This document shows, piece by piece, positions 46,413 to 53,387 of a stretch of 64,000 bases of DNA. The notes beneath the pieces were generated by a model. It had not been told where the DNA came from, made no database searches, and saw only the letters and a list, made by a program, of their open reading frames with translations. This stretch comes from Bacteroides oleiciplenus YIT 12058 (GTDB lineage Bacteria > Bacteroidota > Bacteroidia > Bacteroidales > Bacteroidaceae): positions 605,896 through 669,895 of the forward strand of contig NZ_JH992943.1 of the NCBI RefSeq assembly GCF_000315485.1. The letters run 5' to 3'. How positions within the stretch are numbered: position 1 is the first letter of the stretch; every line of letters begins with the position of its first letter. The position numbers and the translations under genes are program-made.

Positions 46413-47288
46413 TTACTTACTCTTCAGTTCGTTGAACAGCTCAAGCGCCTGTTCAGGTTTCAGTCCATCGTGCACCACTGCATGAACGGCTTGTATCATG
46501 GCAGCCGGAGCTTCAGACTGAAATACATTACGTCCCATATCTACGCCTGCAGCACCTTCGCTGATTGCCTTGTAGCACAATTCCAGCGCTTCCAGCTCGG
46601 GAAGTTTCTTACCACCCGCAATCACTACAGGAACAGGACAGGCAGCCACTACATTCTCAAAACCATCGCAATAATAGGTTTTCACAATGTTGGCGCCATT
46701 CTCGGCAGCAATGCGGGAAGCCAGACCGAAATAACGTGCATCACGTGCCATGTCCTTACCAACAGCCGTGACACCCATCACGGGGATTCCGTAGCGGGCA
46801 CCTTTATCAACAGCTTTATAGAGGTTGGCAATCGTTTTCGCTTCATGGGCAGCATCTCCAATGGAAAGCATCACAGCCATTGCCGATACGTTCATGCGGA
46901 GGGCATCTTCAACGTCAATCAGAGCATTATCATTCAGTTCCGTCAGAATGGAAGTGCCCGCGTCAGAGCGGAGGCAGATCGGTTTATTGGTTGTGGGAGG
47001 TATCATTGTGCGAAGAATACCGCGGGTGCACATCAGGCAGTCGGCATACTCTATCAGCGGAACGATACTTAAATCGATACGTTCCAATCCGGACGTAGGC
47101 CCCATGATAAAACCGTGGTCAAATGCCAGCATCACCGTCCGGCCTGTTTTCGGGTTGAAGATGCGCGACAAGCGGTCTTTCATACCCCACGGAAGGTTTT
47201 CCGCGCCTTTCACATGAAAACTATTATTAGAAGAGGCAATACCCAAACCAAAATTATTGCCTTCTCTCAAATCATCTAAATCAGCCAT
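46413..47288 (-). CDS. lsrF: LsrF-like class I aldolase/thiolase
   Basis: A 291-residue DhnA-type class I aldolase, end-to-end similar to E. coli LsrF: MADLDDLREGNNFGL, LSRIFNPKTGRTVMLAFDHG, GLERIDLSIVPL, VTAVGKDMARDARYF and GVDMGRNVFQS. The Schiff-base lysine K203 (IVKTYY) is at the LsrF position. LsrF moves an acetyl group from phosphorylated 3-hydroxy-pentane-2,4-dione to CoA, giving DHAP and acetyl-CoA. None of the other lsr genes is present; the neighbours are DhaL and DhaK, which make or use DHAP-like phosphoketones. I infer a related phospho-diketone or ketose-phosphate reaction rather than autoinducer-2 breakdown. Confidence 0.85.
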   Translation of the reverse strand: MADLDDLREGNNFGLGIASSNNSFHVKGAENLPWGMKDRLSRIFNPKTGRTVMLAFDHGFIMGPTSGLERIDLSIVPLIEYADCLMCTRGILRTMIPPTTNKPICLRSDAGTSILTELNDNALIDVEDALRMNVSAMAVMLSIGDAAHEAKTIANLYKAVDKGARYGIPVMGVTAVGKDMARDARYFGLASRIAAENGANIVKTYYCDGFENVVAACPVPVVIAGGKKLPELEALELCYKAISEGAAGVDMGRNVFQSEAPAAMIQAVHAVVHDGLKPEQALELFNELKSK

Positions 47289-47377
47289 CTTTTTATCTTT
47301 TATTATTTATGGTTCTATAACGAATCGTATGGGGAACTGCACATAATGATATTTAAATACTATCTGAACAGCTTTCA

Positions 47378-47487
47378 ACTACCTACAGTTATTTGACTGA
47401 CTACTACGTAGTAATTGACAAACTACTCATAGGTAAATGAATAACTACCTATAGGTAATTGAGTAACTACTTACTAGTAGTTTTATC
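47378..47487. repeat. 22-bp tandem array C (5 units)
   Basis: Five contiguous units of exactly 22 bp start at 47378, 47400, 47422, 47444 and 47466, each beginning ACTAC. Interiors are palindromic but different from unit to unit (ACTACGTAGT, CCTATAGG, ACTAGT). The array fills the middle of the 247-bp gap between dhaL and the lsrF-like gene; no other feature is seen there. Confidence 0.85.
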
Positions 47488-47535
47488 GCTTACTAACACG
47501 ATCCGTCATAGAGTTTTATTTATATATCTTAGTTT

Positions 47536-48150
47536 TTATAAAGCTTTGGCAAACGCATCAAACATGCACGACCAAGAGCACGCCCCGGAATCAGCATAAC
47601 CAATGGAACGCTCACCATAGTTCCGGGCACGCCCGAAATTAGCTTTCATCTCTTTAGTAGCTTCGGCACCTTTCACAGCAGCCTCGGCACCTGCCAGAAG
47701 GATTGTTTTCACATCTGTGGAATCGCACGTCTGAATCGCCTCTACTGCCGGAATCAGGGCATCCATCATTGTTTTGTCTCCCTGCTTGGCTTTCGTTTGT
47801 TTCCTTACACCTTCGAGTCCGCCAACAAACATAGCCTTAACACCTGCCGCATCCAGTTCGGTACCTGCCGCATGGTCGCTCATCCCAAGGAAGAAACCAC
47901 CTAACAGAGTGCTTGTGGAGCCACTGATTTCGAGCATCAAATGGAAGCTCATATCATTCAGCATAGAGCGGAATTCAGTCCCCTGTTCAGCCGTCGCTAC
48001 AAGGGCGGACATGGATTGCACGATAGCCGTTCCATGGTCTCCATCGCCCAGCACCGCATCTAGCTTTGAAAATTCGTCGGAGCGTTCCGTAATGCACAAC
48101 AGTGCATTACGGAGCATCTTCTTAAAATCATCTATTGTCAGTTTATCCAT
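47536..48150 (-). CDS. dhaL: Dihydroxyacetone kinase subunit DhaL (nucleotide-binding)
   Basis: The 204-residue all-helical nucleotide-binding subunit. It has the Mg-binding Asp cluster in DAVLGDGDHGTAI, GGSTSTLLGGFFLG for nucleotide phosphate, GDKTMMDALIPA, and the C-terminal GRARNYGERSIGYADSGA. It starts 3 bp after dhaK, so the two are translated as a pair. No DhaM (PTS phosphoryl donor) is present in the window and Bacteroides generally lacks a full PTS, so ATP is the likely donor. Confidence 0.9.
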   Translation of the reverse strand: MDKLTIDDFKKMLRNALLCITERSDEFSKLDAVLGDGDHGTAIVQSMSALVATAEQGTEFRSMLNDMSFHLMLEISGSTSTLLGGFFLGMSDHAAGTELDAAGVKAMFVGGLEGVRKQTKAKQGDKTMMDALIPAVEAIQTCDSTDVKTILLAGAEAAVKGAEATKEMKANFGRARNYGERSIGYADSGACSWSCMFDAFAKAL

Positions 48151-48153
48151 CTT

Positions 48154-49161
48154 TTATCGTCCGATAGTAGTCCAGTAAGGAGCGTTCGACATTTTATTGT
48201 TCAGATAATCTACATGGTCATCATCCAGCAAACCGAGAATCATCTGGAAACCGGCCTGTTCCTGCACAGTCAGTAACTCACCGATGCGGGCTGAAGCAAC
48301 TTCAAGACCTGCATTTTCAAGCACCTGATGAGCTTTACGATAGACGATGTTCATTTCCATGTGTGTGGTTGCACCTACACCATTGATGATGAGCAAAGCC
48401 TTGTTGCCAGCTTTCGGCTGCAACTTTTTCATCAAGAGACCTATCATTTCTTCGGCCGTATCGTCAGCAGAAATCAATTGCTTGCGACCGCCACCGCCTT
48501 CACCATGCTGTCCCATACCGATTTCAATCTCACCATCGGGGAGGTCGGAAATGGTCATGCCATTCTGCGGATGGGTACAGGACTTCATAGCTACAGCCAG
48601 CGTAGCCAGTCGCGCACTGAAGCGTTCGCCGATTTCGATAATCTCATCCAGAGATTTGCCTTCTTCGGCAGCAGCACCCACTATCTTAATCAGAGGGACA
48701 CAGCCTGCCAAGCCACGACGGTCATCATCCGGCGCATCCAATCCGGCACTGATGTCGTCATGCGTCAGAATCGTCTTCACCTTGATACCTGTGCGCTCCG
48801 CCAACTGGCATGCCATATTCGCGCTCATCACGTCACCGGAGTGATTCAGCACTACCAGCAAAATGCCGGCTTCACGCTTAAACATCTGCAAAGCCTGAAA
48901 CAGACGCTGTGCACCCGGAGCGGCGAAAATATCGCCAACCACAGAACAGTCCAGCATACCGTCGCCCACAAAACCGCTCAACGCAGGTTCATGACCGGAA
49001 CCACCCAAAGTGATGACGGCAACTTTGTCTTCTGCCTTTGCATGCGCACGCACTATAATATTTTCTCCACCAATGGCTACCTGATTGCTGTAGGCCATCG
49101 CATATCCTTCCAAGAGTTCCGCTGTCAGGTTATCCGGATCGTTTATGAATTTATTCATCAT
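48154..49161 (-). CDS. dhaK: Dihydroxyacetone kinase subunit DhaK (substrate-binding)
   Basis: The 335-residue substrate-binding subunit that forms a covalent hemiaminal with the ketone. Motifs are GGSGHEPALSGFVG, GDIFAAPG and LNHSGDVMSANM. The covalent histidine is H219 in MGQHGEGG (218 in the E. coli protein). Substrate may be dihydroxyacetone or a longer ketose such as erythrulose; members of this family vary. Together with DhaL, the LsrF-like enzyme and a VOC protein it forms a small phosphoketose module. Confidence 0.92.
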   Translation of the reverse strand: MMNKFINDPDNLTAELLEGYAMAYSNQVAIGGENIIVRAHAKAEDKVAVITLGGSGHEPALSGFVGDGMLDCSVVGDIFAAPGAQRLFQALQMFKREAGILLVVLNHSGDVMSANMACQLAERTGIKVKTILTHDDISAGLDAPDDDRRGLAGCVPLIKIVGAAAEEGKSLDEIIEIGERFSARLATLAVAMKSCTHPQNGMTISDLPDGEIEIGMGQHGEGGGGRKQLISADDTAEEMIGLLMKKLQPKAGNKALLIINGVGATTHMEMNIVYRKAHQVLENAGLEVASARIGELLTVQEQAGFQMILGLLDDDHVDYLNNKMSNAPYWTTIGR

Positions 49162-49179
49162 GATTTCTTTTGTTTTTAG

Positions 49180-49497
49180 TTATTTATCAAACTGCATTAA
49201 TTCCAGAGCAATACCTTCTTCTTCAATAAAAGCAATTGTCAGATTCTCTCCGCCCGGCATCGGTTCCACCAGCACCTTCGCGCCTTCCAATTCAGCCGCC
49301 AGGTCATCTACTTCGTAAGCAATATGCGCCACCTTCTGAATCAATTCCGGCATCCAGCTTCCTTCGTCGAAGCGCAGGTATTCTATCTTGTTCGGGCTTT
49401 CATTAAAATTAGTCAGCCATACTTTCAGTCCTTCCGCATATACTTCACCGGGTTGCGGCGTGGTGGTAGGCACTCCAAAATGATTTATCTTTCTCAT
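49180..49497 (-). CDS. VOC (glyoxalase/dioxygenase fold) protein
   Basis: A small single-domain metal-binding protein, 105 residues from ATG 49497 (an upstream TTG at 49506 is not needed). Likely metal ligands are the His in INHFGVP and in VAHIAYEV and the Glu in GIALELMQF. VOC proteins isomerise, epimerise or cleave small oxygenated molecules; here the neighbours suggest a hydroxyketone or ketoaldehyde. It lies 18 bp upstream of dhaK. Confidence 0.78.
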   Translation of the reverse strand: MRKINHFGVPTTTPQPGEVYAEGLKVWLTNFNESPNKIEYLRFDEGSWMPELIQKVAHIAYEVDDLAAELEGAKVLVEPMPGGENLTIAFIEEEGIALELMQFDK

Positions 49498-49518
49498 GGT
49501 ATTCAATTTATTCAGGTT

Positions 49519-50199
49519 TTACAAAGCTGCTTGACTATTGGTGAAACGCAGACCATCGTTGTCATGGTAACAAGCCCATTCATCAACAATGGCTCCTTCA
49601 GGACCGGCCATCATGAAATGGAAAGTTCCCAGTTCTTTCAGACGTAGAACATCGCCCACATTCTGTTTCACAAAATTCGTACTCTTGATAGGACCGTGAG
49701 ATTCCGGAATAGCAGGAGCGTTCGGAGTCGCATCGCCTACTTCGGAGAAGTTATATACCCAACCGTGATTCACCATCCACGACTCGTGCTTGGCAGGGAA
49801 ATTGGTCTTCACATGAGCATGTTCCGGAATCATCTGTCCCGGCAACAGATAAATGGCATGTGCAAAGTAACCGTATTCGGGATCGTTCACCCAGAAGATG
49901 CCACCCATACCCACATTCTCAAAATCACCCAAACCGAAATCTGTGAACCAGATATCCTTCTCCATCAATGGAGTGTAGGGCACACCATAAAATTCAAACA
50001 TGTCGAGGAATGCTTTCTTGGCAGCTTCCTGGTCAAACTTACCGTCCTTGTAGAAGTCAGCATTCGTGTACTTCTTCTGATACGCAGTCTTTTCCTGTGT
50101 CATAACTTGTTCTGTTTTTTTAGTCTCTGCTGTGCAGGAGGCAAGCCCCGCACCGCAGATGGCAATGAATGCCAAGGTTAATACTTCTTTCAATTTCAT
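49519..50199 (-). CDS. Cupin-like lipoprotein, lyxose-isomerase-like fold
   Basis: A 226-residue lipoprotein (lipobox AGLASC). The conserved core PEHAHVKTNFPAKHESWM carries the His-x-His...Lys...Glu arrangement of metal-binding cupins of the D-lyxose/mannose-isomerase type, and GTFHFMMAGPEG supplies the second cupin motif. An N-terminal helix region (YTNADFYKDGKFDQEAAKKAFLDMFEFYG) precedes it. Placement in the envelope is odd for a sugar isomerase, so a periplasmic sensor or different enzyme is possible. It lies between the VOC and chorismatase genes. Confidence 0.6.
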   Translation of the reverse strand: MKLKEVLTLAFIAICGAGLASCTAETKKTEQVMTQEKTAYQKKYTNADFYKDGKFDQEAAKKAFLDMFEFYGVPYTPLMEKDIWFTDFGLGDFENVGMGGIFWVNDPEYGYFAHAIYLLPGQMIPEHAHVKTNFPAKHESWMVNHGWVYNFSEVGDATPNAPAIPESHGPIKSTNFVKQNVGDVLRLKELGTFHFMMAGPEGAIVDEWACYHDNDGLRFTNSQAAL

Positions 50200-50232
50200 A
50201 CGTTCATCTATATTAATGGTTAATAATCGGCC

Positions 50233-51393
50233 TCAGCGGAGAATACCCATTCCCTCTATCTCTATCAGCAACTCTGAGCGGCACACATCGGTCAGCGTAT
50301 AGATAGCGGGTAAATCAGGGTAGCGTTCTGTCACCGTCCGCTTCGCCTCCTCCATGTCTTCCCAGTGTTTCACATACACCCGGAAAGTGATAAGTGCGGC
50401 ATCTTCCGTTGCTGGAATACCGGAACGGTTCAGGTTCTCACGAGATACCAGATACTCAATATTCTCCAGTGTCGTCAGCGCTTGTTTTGCTATCCCCACT
50501 CCTTCCAGACTTTGCTCGCCACGGATGGCTGCCGTACCGGAGACGTAGACAAAACCGTGATCTTCTTTCCACACCGCCTTGGCACGCTCAAACTTGGGAG
50601 TTGTCTTTCGCAGAAGAGCCTCGTCCGCCTCTCCCAACAACACTTCCTGCGAATAGGCATGGGCGGCCACCTGCAAGGGATTATCCACACCGCAAACCTG
50701 AACACTTTTATCCTTACAGAGCAATGCATCCAAATCTATCATGATGCCTCCCCATTGCGTACCGATACCGGTAGCTGCCGGATAACCGGTCGTCCACTCT
50801 ACCCCGTGATAGAACAGAGAACGGGCGTCATTGAAGTCCTGATAGTGCTGATGACCGATTGCGTCATACGCTGTTATCTTCTCAATGTAATTCCACTGGC
50901 GTATAATGGTAGAAACCGACATACACTCTGTTTCCAGCACCCGGGCTATCTTTGAGAATACCTCGTGAGACTGTTCGCGGATAGTCTGGTGCAGCACATC
51001 CCCCGTCACTCCGCTCAGAAACAAACGCTTGCATCCTTCCCTTTCGATGGTAATGTACAGCATTTCTTCCTGATTCCGATATTCAATTCTGTCCTGTTCA
51101 GCATTGAGCAGCACCTCGTGCACTTCCATTGCCAGCCCCATTGTCTGAGGTGGCTGTGCCACATAACTCACCAGAGGATGATTTTCTCCAAATGATTCTT
51201 TCACTGCTTCCCTGATACGGACAAAACGGGCTACGTACTCTTCATTTCCTATCGGTGCACCGAATATCACCACACGCACAGGGATATAAACCGGCTTGTA
51301 TTCTGTCAGCAAATCCGTCAGCATATCCTCGAAAGGAGCTTGAGCCACCTGAAAGAAACGATGAACGATTTCTATATTTTCATGTATAATCAT
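50233..51393 (-). CDS. FkbO/Hyg5-type chorismatase (RidA-like fold)
   Basis: Predicted to split chorismate into pyruvate plus a dihydroxycyclohexadiene or hydroxybenzoate. The 386-residue protein has the family's conserved core RQWNYIEKITAYD, YQDFNDAR and GYPAATGIGTQWGG, and a C-terminal YjgF/RidA-like domain with FVYVSGTAAIRGEQSLEG and ALTTLENIEYL. It has no signal peptide, so acts in the cytoplasm. With the stand-alone DAHP synthase in the same operon it forms the entry and exit of a dedicated aromatic branch. Which subtype (diene diol or 3-hydroxybenzoate) cannot be told by eye. A RidA-like deaminase of other substrate is the alternative. Confidence 0.72.
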   Translation of the reverse strand: MIIHENIEIVHRFFQVAQAPFEDMLTDLLTEYKPVYIPVRVVIFGAPIGNEEYVARFVRIREAVKESFGENHPLVSYVAQPPQTMGLAMEVHEVLLNAEQDRIEYRNQEEMLYITIEREGCKRLFLSGVTGDVLHQTIREQSHEVFSKIARVLETECMSVSTIIRQWNYIEKITAYDAIGHQHYQDFNDARSLFYHGVEWTTGYPAATGIGTQWGGIMIDLDALLCKDKSVQVCGVDNPLQVAAHAYSQEVLLGEADEALLRKTTPKFERAKAVWKEDHGFVYVSGTAAIRGEQSLEGVGIAKQALTTLENIEYLVSRENLNRSGIPATEDAALITFRVYVKHWEDMEEAKRTVTERYPDLPAIYTLTDVCRSELLIEIEGMGILR

Positions 51394-51408
51394 GGTCTTA
51401 ACTTCATT

Positions 51409-53196
51409 TTAAAGTGAATTCACATACTCCGCGAGTTCTTCGGCTTCTTTGGCTGATATCTTCTTTTCAATGCCATGTTTATGCACTGTGAACACTTCTT
51501 CCATGGTGGCAGCCCTTCCGTCAAACAAATAAGGAGCCGTGCGCCACACTTCGCACAAAGTCGGAGTGTCCCAGCCATTTTCAAACTCGATATCTTCACC
51601 AATGCGGTGCATCTTCATATCCGTATAGTAAGGCCCCGAATGGCATTCGTCACAATTGAACTTTTCATAGATTTTGCGTCCCCGCTTCGCCTTTTCAGAC
51701 AGTTCACCATTCACCAGATAAGGACTGGGAACCGGCTTCAACGAAATCAGATATTCATCCACGCACTCTGCAAACTCCTCGGGCAAATCAGAAAACTGGA
51801 TATGTGTAAATCCGGCACGAACAGCAATCTCAGCACGGGCACGGATGCCGGAAATCATACATGGTGGTGTGACATGAGAAAACAAAAGGCTCTTGCAGTT
51901 CTTTGAGTTGCCTATACCGTCATTCATCAAATCCCAATTCATGGCATCCATCCGCCCATCTCCCGGATGACACCCGTTGCACGACTGCCAGTTCTGGAAG
52001 CAATGTTCCGCGTCATTGAAGTATTTCTCCCCCCGTTGTATCCGGCTTTCCACACGGTTCTTTACCATAGCGATAGCCCGGACATGAGTCGTATTCAAGT
52101 CCACCACGTTCAGCGTATCTGAGAAATAGGTAGGCACCACAGCCTCGCCGTCTTTCAACATTATGCTGCGCGGCCCGTTTCCCTCCAAAGCCACACGTTT
52201 GCGAAGGCCATACAGGAATCGCAGGTCATATGCCAAAGCATCCTTTTGAGGATACGCCTCAAACTTCCGGATGAACTCCGGATAGTCTATCACACTAATT
52301 TCATGCGTGCCGGAGTGACTGACGACTATTTTATCGTCCGTACATTTCACATCCCAAATACCCGCAGCACCACGTTCCGGTTCATCCAGCAGCACAGCAC
52401 CCTCGAAGTTCAGAGTGGACAAATTGACAACACTTATGGCACTGGTATTCATCCAGCCCTGTTGCAACTGTGAAGTCGGAACCTGAAAACGTCCCAAATT
52501 ATGAGTAACCAATAAATAGCGCCCGTCAGGAGAAAGAGACATCCCCCGCAAAGCGTTACTTCCATTGGCCAGTTGTATATCTTTTATCTTACTGAAACTC
52601 CCTCTATCAATCACCGAAACGCAAGCGGTCACAGTGTCTACATCTGCTCGTTGCATAGGCAGGAAATTGGTAACAAACAGGTATTTACCCTCTCTATCAA
52701 AGACGGCAGACTTCGGTTCACGCAATACTTTTACTGTTCTTAATACGACTTTCCCATTCCTGTCCAACTCCGACACTGTGCCGGCAAACTGATTACAGAC
52801 GTAAAGCCTATCATCATCCACCAAGGGGGCACAAGCACCGGATGCCGTCTCTACAAAAGTCTTTTCCGAAGGATTGGAAGCGGACAGGAAATAAACTCCA
52901 TTCTTATGTTCGCCTGCCACTGTTGCATAAATACGGTCTCCATCCGCAGTGATTCCCGTGGGCACTTCATCCAACTCCCACTCTTGCAGGCGTTCTTTAT
53001 AATCCGATGAGTAAATAGATACTTTACGGACTCCCTTCTGAGAAACAATCATTCCGGATTTATAAGGTGCGATACCCGTGATAAACAATGGACTTCCTTC
53101 CGGTTGTTCTGTAGTGTGAGTAGTGAATGCAAATAGAGATACCACTAATAATATTGGTATCATGACTGTTGTGATGCTACGACTTTTATATCTCAT
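51409..53196 (-). CDS. YncE-like propeller fused to MauG/CcP-like diheme cytochrome c
   Basis: Exported 595-residue redox protein. ATG 53196 gives the signal peptide (SITTVMIPILLVVSLFAF); a GTG further upstream (53244) would bury it and overlap the -7 element. Residues about 30-350 are a YVTN/YncE-type beta-propeller (YLFVTNFLPMQ, DGRYLLVTHNLGRFQ). The C-terminal part has two c-heme sites, C406-NGCH and C515-DECH, in the arrangement of bacterial cytochrome c peroxidase/MauG (WDTPTLCEVWRTAPYLFDGRA). Such proteins reduce peroxide or oxidise a partner. It is the first gene of the redox operon and has the regulon box in its promoter. Confidence 0.85.
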   Translation of the reverse strand: MRYKSRSITTVMIPILLVVSLFAFTTHTTEQPEGSPLFITGIAPYKSGMIVSQKGVRKVSIYSSDYKERLQEWELDEVPTGITADGDRIYATVAGEHKNGVYFLSASNPSEKTFVETASGACAPLVDDDRLYVCNQFAGTVSELDRNGKVVLRTVKVLREPKSAVFDREGKYLFVTNFLPMQRADVDTVTACVSVIDRGSFSKIKDIQLANGSNALRGMSLSPDGRYLLVTHNLGRFQVPTSQLQQGWMNTSAISVVNLSTLNFEGAVLLDEPERGAAGIWDVKCTDDKIVVSHSGTHEISVIDYPEFIRKFEAYPQKDALAYDLRFLYGLRKRVALEGNGPRSIMLKDGEAVVPTYFSDTLNVVDLNTTHVRAIAMVKNRVESRIQRGEKYFNDAEHCFQNWQSCNGCHPGDGRMDAMNWDLMNDGIGNSKNCKSLLFSHVTPPCMISGIRARAEIAVRAGFTHIQFSDLPEEFAECVDEYLISLKPVPSPYLVNGELSEKAKRGRKIYEKFNCDECHSGPYYTDMKMHRIGEDIEFENGWDTPTLCEVWRTAPYLFDGRAATMEEVFTVHKHGIEKKISAKEAEELAEYVNSL

Positions 53197-53227
53197 AGTG
53201 ATTAAATTTAGCTTGTTTTTCACATCA

Positions 53228-53342
53228 CAAAGATAGGGCATCACCCGTCTGAGGGGTATAAATAGTGTATCATTGACTTGTAATAATGTCTCAAAATGAA
53301 CTGAGCAGTTTTTTTGAGACGATGGTGAGAACCGTTTGAGAC
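53228..53342 (-). promoter_or_regulatory. Regulated promoter of the redox operon, with three box copies
   Basis: Minus strand: TTTGAGAC (53295-53288), exactly 52 bp, then TATCTTTG (53235-53228), a perfect -7 element 31 bp before the ATG. Two further copies in the opposite orientation lie at 53313-53320 and 53335-53342, 22 bp apart. This is the richest version of the box in the window. Confidence 0.72.
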
Positions 53343-53368
53343 AAAAAAGGCGGAAACTCCTTTCCGCC
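53343..53368 (-). terminator. Rho-independent terminator after HTCS 2
   Basis: On the minus strand, an 8-bp perfect stem GGCGGAAA/TTTCCGCC with a GGAG loop is followed by TTTTTT, 19 bp after the HTCS 2 stop. Confidence 0.9.
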
Positions 53369-53387
53369 CGAAATATAACTTTTACTC

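Noticed and set aside
46413..47288. Autoinducer-2 (lsr) operon
   Set aside because: Only the LsrF-like enzyme is present; transporter, LsrK, LsrG and LsrR are absent.
47378..47487. The regularly spaced arrays as CRISPR
   Set aside because: Units are contiguous at 22 bp with no unique spacers of about 30 bp, and there are no cas genes in the window.
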